Assembly (NCBI GenBank): GCA_942491735.1
Contig: CALOCN010000008.1
Coordinates: 186,001 to 250,000 of the forward strand
DNA: 64,000 bases
Reading direction: 5' to 3'
DNA from: CALOCN01 sp942491735
Lineage (GTDB): Bacteria > Eisenbacteria > RBG-16-71-46 > JABDJR01
A program made the translations under genes and the position numbers. Positions within the stretch are counted from its first letter, which is position 1. Each line of letters starts with the position of its first letter. Under the pieces are notes generated by a model, which made no database searches, had not been told where the DNA came from, and was given only the letters and a program-made list of their open reading frames with translations. Positions 56,114-63,211 of the stretch are shown here, one piece after another.

Positions 56114-56129
56114 TAGACTGTACAGTCTA
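56114..56129. repeat. 16-bp perfect palindrome between the parS sites
   Basis: TAGACTGTACAGTCTA reads the same on both strands. It is unlike parS and lies in an AT-rich stretch, with a further small dyad (ACAGCC at 56155-56160, GGCTGT at 56167-56172). A regulator or partition accessory protein could bind it. Confidence 0.6.
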
Positions 56130-56240
56130 ATCAAATTGATATACGCCGTAGAAAACAGCCGTAATAGGCTGTATATGGCAGGGCCCTTGTGATTGAGCGG
56201 GGCTTGGAGTGGCGCGACGGGGGCCGGGTGCGTCCCTCAG

Positions 56241-56256
56241 TGTTTCACGTGAAACC
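56241..56256. promoter_or_regulatory. parS site 2
   Basis: TGTTTCACGTGAAACC matches the parS consensus at 15 of 16 positions. It is 158 bp from parS site 1 and upstream of the parA promoter. Confidence 0.92.
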
Positions 56257-56269
56257 CCCAAGAGTCGGA

Positions 56270-56299
56270 TTGACATAACTTGCCCCCCTGAGCGATGAT
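56270..56299 (+). promoter_or_regulatory. parA promoter
   Basis: A perfect TTGACA (56270-56275) is followed 18 bp later by GATGAT (56294-56299), a fair -10. Start would be near 56306, 125 nt before the parA ATG. It sits just downstream of parS site 2, so ParB spreading could repress it. Confidence 0.55.
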
Positions 56300-56430
56300 A
56301 GCTCTCTCTGGAGGGCACCAGAAATGACCAGATTGCGTAATTGGAACCTATCCAACGGTTTAGTTGGTTGTTGGGCTACTCCCCGAGCCCTCATGCACTT
56401 CACGTCACCCCGACCATCAAGGGAGGCGTC

Positions 56431-57213
56431 ATGACCCGCGTCATCGCCATTGCCAATCAGAAGGGTGGTGTGGGCAAGACCACCACCACGGTGAACCTTG
56501 CCGCGGGCATAGCCGCACAGGGTCTACGGGTTCTTGTCCTGGACATGGATCCTCAGGGAAACGCCGGAAGCGGGCTTGGGGTCCAGGCCAACACCCTCGA
56601 CCGGGGAATCTATGAAGTTCTCCTTGGGGGAGTCCCCATCAAGGAGGCCATTCTTGAGACCGTCGCGGATGGGGTGGCACTCCTACCATCGGGCCAGCGC
56701 CTGATTGGTGCAGAGGTGGAGTTGGTCCCCCAACCGGCGCGCGAGAGGATTCTCACCCGGTGCCTGGAGGAGGTGCAGGGGGACTACGACTTCATCCTCG
56801 CCGACTGCCCTCCCTCGCTCGGGCTCCTGACCGTCAACGTCCTGGCGGCCGCCCAGTCGGTCCTGATCCCCATCCAGTGTGAGTACTACGCCCTGGAGGG
56901 GCTGACGCAGCTTCTCAACGCCATCCGCCTGGTTCAGCAGTCTCTGAACCCTGATCTGCGGATCGAGGGCATTGTCCTCACCATGTACGACGCACGTCTC
57001 AAGCTGTCCCAGGAGGTTGCGGCAGAGGCGCGCAAGTTCTTTGAAGGGCGTGTTTTCGAAACGGTCATTCCGCGAAACGTGCGCCTCAGCGAGGCGCCGT
57101 CGTTTGGACAGCCGGTCATCCAGTACGACCCAGCTTGCGCGGGCTCACAAAGCTATCTTGAGCTTGCCAAAGAACTCATTTCGCGAGAGGAGGCACTCGT
57201 TCCCCATGAGTAG
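56431..57213 (+). CDS. parA: Chromosome partitioning ATPase ParA (Soj)
   Basis: The 260-residue product has the deviant Walker A KGGVGKTTT at residues 11-19, the Walker A' DMDPQGN motif and the Walker B LADCPPS. It is a chromosomal ParA that moves ParB-bound origins. I chose the ATG at 56431 with GGGAGG 4 bp upstream; the frame also extends to 56341, which lies within the leader. It overlaps parB by 8 bp. Confidence 0.96.
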   Translation: MTRVIAIANQKGGVGKTTTTVNLAAGIAAQGLRVLVLDMDPQGNAGSGLGVQANTLDRGIYEVLLGGVPIKEAILETVADGVALLPSGQRLIGAEVELVPQPARERILTRCLEEVQGDYDFILADCPPSLGLLTVNVLAAAQSVLIPIQCEYYALEGLTQLLNAIRLVQQSLNPDLRIEGIVLTMYDARLKLSQEVAAEARKFFEGRVFETVIPRNVRLSEAPSFGQPVIQYDPACAGSQSYLELAKELISREEALVPHE

Positions 57214-58102
57214 GAAAGCACTCGGCAAAGGTCTTGGCGCCCTCATTCCCGAATCGGCACCCCGGGTCAACCGGGAGGTCGAGTCGCCTCCCCAGGCTGC
57301 AGATCCGGTCCCGGACCAGAAACCCAGCGAACTCCCGGTGACCGTGATTCGGCCTAACCCGTTCCAGCCCCGTGCCGCGATGGACCCGGCGGCGCTTGAG
57401 GAACTCGCACACTCCATTCGTCAGAACGGGCTCATTCAGCCCATCGTGGTGCGGCCCGCCGGGGACGGCCGGTACGAGCTGATCGCCGGCGAGCGTCGGT
57501 TCCAGGCGAGCAAGCAGGCTGGACTTGATCGGGTGCCGGTGGTGGTTCGTGAAGCGTCCCCCCGGGAGATGCTCCAGGTTGCCCTGGTCGAGAACCTCCA
57601 GCGCGAGGATCTCAACGCAATCGAGGAAGCTGAAGCCTACCAGCGTCTTGCCACGGAATTCGGGCTGACCCAGGAGGAGATTGCTCAGTATGTCGGGCGA
57701 AGCCGCACCGCGGTGACCAACTCCTTGCGGCTCTTGGGTTTGAGCAAGGAGCTGCGGGACCTCGTTTCCAATGGCTCCCTGACCGCGGGGCATGCGCGGG
57801 CCCTCCTTTCTATCGCCAACGAGAAGGCCCGCCATAACTTGGCGCGCCAGATCCTCGCCAAGGGGCTCTCGGTTCGCCAGACCGAGGCTCTTTGCCAGGG
57901 AAGCGGACCGCGCCCCAAGGCCGTTGCCCGCAAGCGATCGCACCCGGCGCTCGAGGCATGGGAAGACCGCCTTCGCACCCGGTTCGGAACCCAGGTCCGC
58001 ATCGTGGGCGGCGTTGGTCGTGGGAAGGTCGAAATCCAGTACTTCAACGAGGACGATCTCGAGCGGATTCTGGAGATCACCGGTGTGGGCGCGGGTCTCT
58101 AG
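57206..58102 (+). CDS. parB: Chromosome partitioning protein ParB (Spo0J)
   Basis: The 298-residue product has the N-terminal CTPase domain with GERRFQAS at 95-102 and ENLQREDLN at 129-137, a helix-turn-helix (TQEEIAQYVGRSRTAVTNSLR) that reads parS, and a C-terminal dimerisation domain. It loads onto the two parS sites at 56083 and 56241. The ATG overlaps the parA stop by 8 bp, so they are coupled. Confidence 0.96.
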   Translation: MSRKALGKGLGALIPESAPRVNREVESPPQAADPVPDQKPSELPVTVIRPNPFQPRAAMDPAALEELAHSIRQNGLIQPIVVRPAGDGRYELIAGERRFQASKQAGLDRVPVVVREASPREMLQVALVENLQREDLNAIEEAEAYQRLATEFGLTQEEIAQYVGRSRTAVTNSLRLLGLSKELRDLVSNGSLTAGHARALLSIANEKARHNLARQILAKGLSVRQTEALCQGSGPRPKAVARKRSHPALEAWEDRLRTRFGTQVRIVGGVGRGKVEIQYFNEDDLERILEITGVGAGL

Positions 58103-58132
58103 GCGAGTGCGCGAAGCAGCCAAGACGGTCTG

Positions 58133-58861
58133 ATGAGCGACGACCAAGAACCTGCCGGTGGCGTGGATGTCGTGGTGGCGGGCCGGGGTGGAACCCGCAC
58201 CACGGTGACCCTGTCGCGCACCTGGATTGTGCTGGCGGCAGTCCTGCTGGTGACGGTCATTGCGGCAGGATCGCTGGCAGCCGTTACTTACGTGCGCGCG
58301 ACCCAGCGTCTGCAGGCCTACTCGAGATTGCTCATCGAGGTCGAGACCCTGCGTCGTCAGAACCAGGCGCTGGCCAATCTGGAGCATGAGTTGCGGACCC
58401 TGCGGGATCAGCAGGAACGCATGCTGGAACTCGCCGGCATCAAGCCGGCCCTGGGGTTCCCCAGCGATCTGGATGGGTCCCTCGGGGCCGACCTGGTGTG
58501 GCCCATGGAGGGCTCTGTTGACCAGGACTTCTCCCCGCCGGATCGTCCATGGGTTGGAATCCTCGCCCAGCCTCAGCAAACCGTTGCGGCGGCCGGGGAC
58601 GGTGAGGTCGCCAGCGTGACCGAGACCGATTCGTTGGGGATCCGCCTTGTCCTGACCCATGACGACCGGCTGCAGACGGCCTACTCCGGCCTTCAGCTGA
58701 ACCTGGTCTCGGCCGGGGATCGCGTGGACGCGGGCCAAGTCATTGCCCTGGTTGGGGCAGTGGGCGGTGGGGATACCATGCTCCGCTTCGAGGTGCTTCT
58801 CGAGGGTGAGCGGGTCAATCCACGGGACTATGTCCGCGAGCTGTTTCCAGCGGACCCCTAG
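58133..58861 (+). CDS. Membrane-anchored LytM/M23-like protein with degenerate metal site
   Basis: The 242-residue product has a cytoplasmic N terminus, a membrane helix (about 31-53), a short coiled coil (about 56-98) and a C-terminal LytM/M23 fold (about 120-240). The zinc ligands are lost: the HxGID motif reads WVGILA, and the HLHFE motif reads MLRFE (residues 216-220). It is therefore probably an inactive LytM factor, like EnvC or NlpD, that activates an amidase or anchors a complex. It follows parB by 30 bp, which suggests a link between partition and cell-wall work at division. Confidence 0.85.
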   Translation: MSDDQEPAGGVDVVVAGRGGTRTTVTLSRTWIVLAAVLLVTVIAAGSLAAVTYVRATQRLQAYSRLLIEVETLRRQNQALANLEHELRTLRDQQERMLELAGIKPALGFPSDLDGSLGADLVWPMEGSVDQDFSPPDRPWVGILAQPQQTVAAAGDGEVASVTETDSLGIRLVLTHDDRLQTAYSGLQLNLVSAGDRVDAGQVIALVGAVGGGDTMLRFEVLLEGERVNPRDYVRELFPADP

Positions 58862-58865
58862 GCGT

Positions 58866-58894
58866 TGTGGAGAACCCGCGATTTCTGTGGATAA
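58866..58894 (-). promoter_or_regulatory. Pair of DnaA boxes 10 kb from dnaA
   Basis: TGTGGAGAA (58866-58874) and TGTGGATAA (58886-58894) are the minus-strand forms of TTCTCCACA and the consensus TTATCCACA. They are spaced 20 bp, centre to centre, in the short gap after the LytM-like gene. They may recruit DnaA to regulate a promoter or titrate it near the origin. Confidence 0.55.
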
Positions 58895-58996
58895 GCTACA
58901 ATCCAATGGTGTTGAAGCAAATACCCGCCCGGGAAACCCCTATTCATACGGGTTGTACACACCGCATCGGGCTCTCAGGGTAGGAAGGCCAAGTCC

Positions 58997-59212
58997 ATGT
59001 CCATAGGCCGGATCCGCGTGATCAGCATTATCGTTGTCGTGACCCTTGTCCTGATCGTGGCGTTCCAGAACAGTGACGAGGTGGGTTTGAGCGTCCTGTT
59101 TTGGCACTTCCAGGTGAACAAGCTTGCCATGATCCTGGGACTCTTCCTGCTGGGTGGCGTCGTGGGATGGATCGGTTCGTGGATGGCTGCCCGGCACAAG
59201 TCGACGACCTAG
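58997..59212 (+). CDS. LapA-domain (DUF1049) membrane protein
   Basis: The 71-residue product has two membrane segments (about 8-22 and 42-62) and the central NSDEVGLSVLFWHFQ signature of the lipopolysaccharide assembly protein A domain. Family members in proteobacteria assist LPS assembly, but for this organism only membrane location is certain. AGGAAGG lies 7-8 bp upstream of the ATG. The gene converges with the LarA-like gene, 5 bp apart. Confidence 0.85.
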   Translation: MSIGRIRVISIIVVVTLVLIVAFQNSDEVGLSVLFWHFQVNKLAMILGLFLLGGVVGWIGSWMAARHKSTT

Positions 59213-59217
59213 GGTCG

Positions 59218-60528
59218 TCAACGCATCAAGGGAATCGTCGCCAGGGCATGGGGAACAACGAGAACCCGGGCTGACGAGTCCAGAGTGCGGGCGACCGCGC
59301 GGATCGCCGCGGCCGGATCCTCGAAAGGGCTCAGGTGACACGCGCGAACGGTGTCGGGGTGCAACGCGCCGACGATGCCGCAGTGGGTCTGGGCCAACGC
59401 CTTGCCCACCATGAACGCGCGTTGTCCTCCCGCTCCGAATCCCTTCTCCCGCAGTGACTCCAGCATGGAGGCGGGAGTCTCGGCGCGGCGGCACGCTTCA
59501 AGGAACTCCCGTTCTCCCGGTCCTTCCCCGGCACCCTCCTGGGCGGGGGCCGGGATGAGAACCCAACCTCCGCTGCGGATCACCGGGCGCGGGGCAAACG
59601 CGAGATAGGTCAAGGCGCGCGACGCCTGATACAGGTTGGCGTCCTTGGGTGCCCCCACTCCCGCCACCACCAGGTCGAACGGCGGTCCCTCGACCGGCAC
59701 GAACGTGGTCGGTTCCAGGCGGGAAACAAGGTCCTCCAGCACGGCCGACGGGTCGCCCGACGCAACGGCGATGGGTGTTCCGGAGGCGGACCGCGCCACG
59801 TTGAGGACCCAACCAAGCCCCGCGCGCTCGGCGATCGCGGTCAACGCCCGATGGAGCGGGTTCCCGTCCAGGCGCCCAAGCCGGGTTCCGGGCGCCTCCA
59901 GAAACGGGATGCCGTGAAGCGCGCCAATGGTTTCCCGGCCCGCGCAGCCGATCGCCACCGTCTTGCGCGCCCCGGAGAACCCCGCGTACTGGTGCGGTTC
60001 CACGATGCCGGTGGCCAGCAGCAGATCACAATCCAGAACCGCCTCGTGGAGATGTACCGGAACCGTGGCGGGGAGGTCTTCGACCTCGAGGTGCCCCAGG
60101 AACCGATACGTATCGGGGTCCGCTCCCTGGGCGTCGCGCACCCGGACCCGCTCGGCCCAGTGTCCAAGCAGTTCGAGGCGCTCGGGTTCGGTTGTTCGGC
60201 GGTGCATGCCCAGCGCGATGAGGAGGGTGACATCCTTGCGGTGCACACCTCCTGCATCGAGCGCGTCGAAGATGGCATCAAGGAACGCCTCGTTGGGCAC
60301 GGGGCGCGTTGCATCCGTGACGGCGATGGTTATCCGCATACCCGGCTGGATCCGTTCCGGCAGCGTGGGCCCTCCGGCGGGTCGGCTTATCGCGGTCCTG
60401 GCCAGCAGGCCGGCATCCACGGCGGTGGCATCCGGTGCGTTTCCTGCACCGAGCGAGTGCACGGACCAGCTCGCCGGGAAGTCGAAGGCGACCGAGGAAT
60501 GACCATACGGAACGTCGTGGGAGATCAC
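59218..60528 (-). CDS. LarA-family nickel-pincer-dependent racemase/epimerase-like protein
   Basis: The 436-residue product belongs to the LarA (DUF2088) family. Positions equivalent to lactate racemase residues are all kept: Asp72 and Arg75 (TDATRP), His109 (GMHRRT), His179 (PHQYAG), Lys189 (SGARKT) and His205 (ALHG). It should use a nickel-pincer nucleotide to racemise or epimerise a 2-hydroxyacid. The genes for making the cofactor (larB, larC, larE) are not in the window, so it depends on another locus. It starts with GTG and lies divergent from the CDF transporter. Confidence 0.85.
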   Translation of the reverse strand: MISHDVPYGHSSVAFDFPASWSVHSLGAGNAPDATAVDAGLLARTAISRPAGGPTLPERIQPGMRITIAVTDATRPVPNEAFLDAIFDALDAGGVHRKDVTLLIALGMHRRTTEPERLELLGHWAERVRVRDAQGADPDTYRFLGHLEVEDLPATVPVHLHEAVLDCDLLLATGIVEPHQYAGFSGARKTVAIGCAGRETIGALHGIPFLEAPGTRLGRLDGNPLHRALTAIAERAGLGWVLNVARSASGTPIAVASGDPSAVLEDLVSRLEPTTFVPVEGPPFDLVVAGVGAPKDANLYQASRALTYLAFAPRPVIRSGGWVLIPAPAQEGAGEGPGEREFLEACRRAETPASMLESLREKGFGAGGQRAFMVGKALAQTHCGIVGALHPDTVRACHLSPFEDPAAAIRAVARTLDSSARVLVVPHALATIPLMR

Positions 60529-60633
60529 CCCGGAACTCTATCACCCACGCCGCGGTCGGCGCGGTGTCCTCCACCGACAGGGCGCGTCTTCAGTGATATG
60601 CTCGCTCGCGCAACCCCCATGCAAGACCACGGC

Positions 60634-61530
60634 ATGTCTCCCCACGTGACCCCCGACCGCGCCGAGCGCGACCGCGCGGTTTCCCGCGTGTTGCGCGTTA
60701 CGCTCGGGCTCAACTTCCTGGTGGCGGTGCTCAAGCTGGTCTTCGGTCTCGCGGCGGGAGCGGTGAGCATGGTTGCGGACGGGTTCCATTCCATTCTCGA
60801 CGGCTCAAGCAACATCGTCGGCCTGGTGGGGCTCAATATCGCCCGCAAAGGGCCGGACAAGGATCACCCCTACGGTCATCGCAAGTTCGAGGCCCTGGCG
60901 GCGCTGGCCATCTCCATCTTTCTCTTCCTCAGTTGCTACGAAATCGTCACGCAGGTCATCGGTCGGTTCGGGTCGGGGCACATCGTCGAGGCAACTCCCC
61001 TGACCTTTGGCATCATGGGTTTCACCATGTTGGTCAACTTCTGGGTGAGTCGCTACGAGTCCCGCCAGGGTGAGAAGTGGCGCAGCATGATTCTCCTCGC
61101 CGATGCCAAGCACACCCGCAGCGATGTCTTTGCCAGCGCTGCCGTCCTCGTTTCACTGGTCGCCTCGCGCTTCGACCTGCCCGCGGTGGACCTCATCACC
61201 GCGCTGGGTTTGGCCGGGTTCATTGCCTACTCGGGCTACCAGATCGTATCCGGTGCCTTCTCCGTTCTCTCGGACTCCCAGGTCGTGGACCCGGCACAGG
61301 TGGTCGAGGTGGCCACGGGGGTTGCCGGGGTGACCGACGCCCACCGGGTTCGCAGTCGAGGGCTCCCGGACGATGTCCACGTCGACCTCCACGTCCATGT
61401 GGATCCCCAGATGCGGGTGAGTGAAGCCCACGATCTGGCGCACCATGTTTCCGACCGGATCAAGGACTCGTTCCCCGGAATCACCGACGTCGTGGTTCAT
61501 ATCGAGCCCGAGGACGAGCACGCGCACTAG
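60634..61530 (+). CDS. Cation diffusion facilitator (CDF) metal exporter
   Basis: The 298-residue product has six membrane helices and a C-terminal cytoplasmic ferredoxin-like domain (about 215-298), rich in His and Asp. The intramembrane metal site residues are H52xxxD56 (GFHSILDG) and HTRSD in TM5. The HD/HD pattern resembles zinc-selective members. It exports Zn or a similar divalent metal with proton antiport. The start is uncertain: ATGs at 60598, 60619 and 60634 are in frame and none has a clear Shine-Dalgarno. Confidence 0.9.
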   Translation: MSPHVTPDRAERDRAVSRVLRVTLGLNFLVAVLKLVFGLAAGAVSMVADGFHSILDGSSNIVGLVGLNIARKGPDKDHPYGHRKFEALAALAISIFLFLSCYEIVTQVIGRFGSGHIVEATPLTFGIMGFTMLVNFWVSRYESRQGEKWRSMILLADAKHTRSDVFASAAVLVSLVASRFDLPAVDLITALGLAGFIAYSGYQIVSGAFSVLSDSQVVDPAQVVEVATGVAGVTDAHRVRSRGLPDDVHVDLHVHVDPQMRVSEAHDLAHHVSDRIKDSFPGITDVVVHIEPEDEHAH

Positions 61531-61816
61531 CGTCAATTTCAACGTAACCATCTGGAATACAATTGTTTAGGCCGCGATGCCCCCGTTCGATTTATTGGAT
61601 CATTGGATTTTCGGGAACACCACGCCCACTTGACGGTACTTAACTACGACGGCGCGGGGCGGAAGCGACGCCCCACCGCCGGCCACTTTGGGGGCCTGCC
61701 CTGTGGCATTGGTGCCCTTCGGATGGCGTCGACTTTTTGGCGCCTTTAGTCCGGACGGCCACGGTGCATACGGGGGAGTCCTCCAGATCTTGCACGAGAC
61801 TACCTCCTCATTGGCA

Positions 61817-61860
61817 AGAGCAGAGCAGCTAGAGCAAAGCAGAGCAGAGCAGCTAGAGCA
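61817..61860 (+). repeat. Two 20-bp direct repeats made of AGAGC units
   Basis: A 20-bp sequence (AGAGCAGAGCAGCTAGAGCA) occurs at 61817-61836 and again, identical, at 61841-61860 with AAGC between. It is internally built of AGAGC-type pentamers. It could be slippage-derived or a binding array. Confidence 0.8.
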
Positions 61861-61875
61861 CGGGTTCCACGCCCG

Positions 61876-61917
61876 CGAAAGCCCGCCCTCCCAGGCGGGC
61901 ATTTTCGTGCCCTTTTT
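61876..61917 (+). terminator. Rho-independent terminator
   Basis: The stem CGAAA-GCCCGCC (61876-61887) pairs with GGCGGGC-(A)-TTTCG (61894-61907) around a 6-nt loop, and a T-tract (61913-61917) follows after a short gap. It lies 16 bp after the AGAGC repeats, so it would end a transcript that includes them. Confidence 0.75.
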
Positions 61918-62073
61918 CCCCGGCCAAAAGTCGAATTTCGCGCGAGAGCGAAGATCCCGGGTGGACGAGACCCATCGTACCTGTGCGCGGCCGATCGCGG
62001 CTTAGGCGGGCTCTATGGAGGTCGATTATTCCGGGAATCGCGGAAAAATTCCAACGATCACCGCGCGGTCGGT

Positions 62074-62910
62074 CTAGAGCAGGGAGTCGCGGAACCAGGT
62101 GATCGTCGCGTCGATGGCCCGCTCGAGTTCCGGCGGGGAACCGCGGAACGGATGCACCGCACCGAAAGTGTGCCCGCCCCCCTCGATCAATCGACTCCTG
62201 GTCAGGCTTCGGTCCGCCCCGCGCGCGATCAACTCGGCTTCCTCCACCGGGACCGTCTCGTCGCGTGTGCCATGGACAATGAGATACGGAATCTTCAGCC
62301 GCGCTGCGGCGGCCTCGATGTCGTAGGCGTCGGGGTGTGATTCAAGATCATCCAGGAGGTCCGTCCGCAACTGGAAGACCTGTCCGGTCCGGGAGTTCTC
62401 GATGGGCACGCTCCCAACCCGCCGCCACATGTCCCGTTGCTCATCCGTATATCGGTAGAACGTGGCCACCGATGCCCAGGTGACCAGGGATCGGACCCGC
62501 GGATCGCGCCCCGCGCGGAGGATGGAGACGCCCCCGCCGCGGCTATGCCCGAGCAGGCCCAGCTTGCGAACGTCGGCGGAGCCGATGGGCAACTCGCGTT
62601 GGGTGACCGCATCGAGGATGCGACCGAGGTCCTGTAGTTCCTTGGCGATGGTGTTGCGTTCGAAACCGTCGACATCCGACGCGGTCTGAAGGTCCTCACC
62701 GATCCCCGAGCCCGAAATGTTGAACGTGACCAGGGCCAACTCCGCTGCGGCGAATCGTTGCCCCAGTTCCGGCCAGAAGCCCCAGTCCTTGAAGCCCTTG
62801 AATCCGTGAAGACCAACCACGACAGGAAGCCCACGCGGGTTCTCCGGAAGAAAGACGTCGCCACGCAACGGTCCGTTGGCGGTCTCGAGATGGAACGATT
62901 TCGGGGTCAT
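62074..62910 (-). CDS. Alpha/beta hydrolase (dienelactone hydrolase-like)
   Basis: The 278-residue product has the alpha/beta hydrolase nucleophile elbow GHSRGG (Ser123), with the acid in GTRDETVP and the base in GGGHTFGA. HGFKGF near residue 35 forms the oxyanion region. The substrate is not known; esterase or dienelactone hydrolase-like activity is plausible. The start at 62910 was chosen because the frame continues upstream only through low-complexity leader sequence and a promoter at 63068-63097 would start transcription below the alternative ATG at 63087. No Shine-Dalgarno precedes it. Confidence 0.88.
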   Translation of the reverse strand: MTPKSFHLETANGPLRGDVFLPENPRGLPVVVGLHGFKGFKDWGFWPELGQRFAAAELALVTFNISGSGIGEDLQTASDVDGFERNTIAKELQDLGRILDAVTQRELPIGSADVRKLGLLGHSRGGGVSILRAGRDPRVRSLVTWASVATFYRYTDEQRDMWRRVGSVPIENSRTGQVFQLRTDLLDDLESHPDAYDIEAAAARLKIPYLIVHGTRDETVPVEEAELIARGADRSLTRSRLIEGGGHTFGAVHPFRGSPPELERAIDATITWFRDSLL

Positions 62911-62987
62911 GATGCTACCGGGGAGAGGGGGCTTGAGGAGGCGCGGTGGCCCGTGCGGCTGGGAGGATTGTGGGGCCGAACAGACAA

Positions 62988-63060
62988 TGCCGCCACTGCA
63001 GACTTGCTGGCCGCTTAAGCAAGCCTGCCCGCCGAACGGGGATCCGACGGTGTGGCGGCA
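62988..63060 (-). ncRNA. Structured 5' leader RNA upstream of the hydrolase gene
   Basis: On the minus strand the segment closes with a perfect 9-bp stem (63052-63060 pairs with 62988-62996). Inside, a 10-bp stem (63018-63027 with 62999-63008, one G-U pair) carries a 9-nt loop (63009-63017), and a C-rich, G-rich remnant (63028-63051) could form a third arm. The predicted start point (about 63061) is the base just before the closing stem. A further dyad (GGCCC/GGGCC, 62948-62952 and 62973-62977) lies between it and the ATG. This looks like a regulatory leader, but I match it to no known riboswitch. Confidence 0.5.
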
Positions 63061-63067
63061 CAAATTG

Positions 63068-63097
63068 AATCTAGATTTGATTGACAAACCCGGTCAA
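63068..63097 (-). promoter_or_regulatory. Promoter for the structured leader and hydrolase
   Basis: On the minus strand, TTGACC (63092-63097) and TAGATT (63068-63073) are separated by 18 bp. The -10 falls in a perfect palindrome AATCTAGATT (63068-63077), and the -35 in an inverted repeat TTGAC-N7-GTCAA (63081-63097), so it may carry an operator. Confidence 0.55.
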
Positions 63098-63211
63098 GAC
63101 ATAAGTGAAATTTTCCAAGAGCCCGTACGGCATGGGGTTAGGCGGTCGAGTTGGCAAGGAATGGACCGGCTGAGGAGTGATCCGGGCCTAGGGTGGGGTT
63201 CGGGAGTCGTC

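Larger units (their letters stand above)
61531..62073. other. Non-coding stretch with short repeats and hairpins
   Basis: This 543-bp gap between the CDF gene and the hydrolase gene has no convincing gene. It includes a hairpin at about 61725-61743 (GGCGTCGACTTTTTGGCGCC), the AGAGC direct repeats and a strong plus-strand terminator, so something may be transcribed rightward through it. Short ORFs on both strands look accidental. Confidence 0.5.

Noticed and set aside
61813..61880. tRNA D-arm and T-arm look-alikes in the AGAGC repeat region
   Set aside because: The AGCTAGAGCA motifs resemble a D arm and CGGGTTCCACGCCCG a T arm, but they are adjacent with no anticodon arm and the T-loop lacks the usual TTCRA pattern. 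No cloverleaf can be drawn.
61600..62005. Two short ORFs (minus 61600-61902, plus 61688-62005) in the repeat-bearing gap
   Set aside because: They have unusual composition, cover the repeats, the hairpin and the terminator, lack ribosome binding sites and overlap each other on opposite strands.
62911..63087. N-terminal extension of the alpha/beta hydrolase to the ATG at 63087
   Set aside because: The 59 extra residues match no hydrolase, the segment forms the structured leader, and the predicted promoter starts transcription below that ATG.
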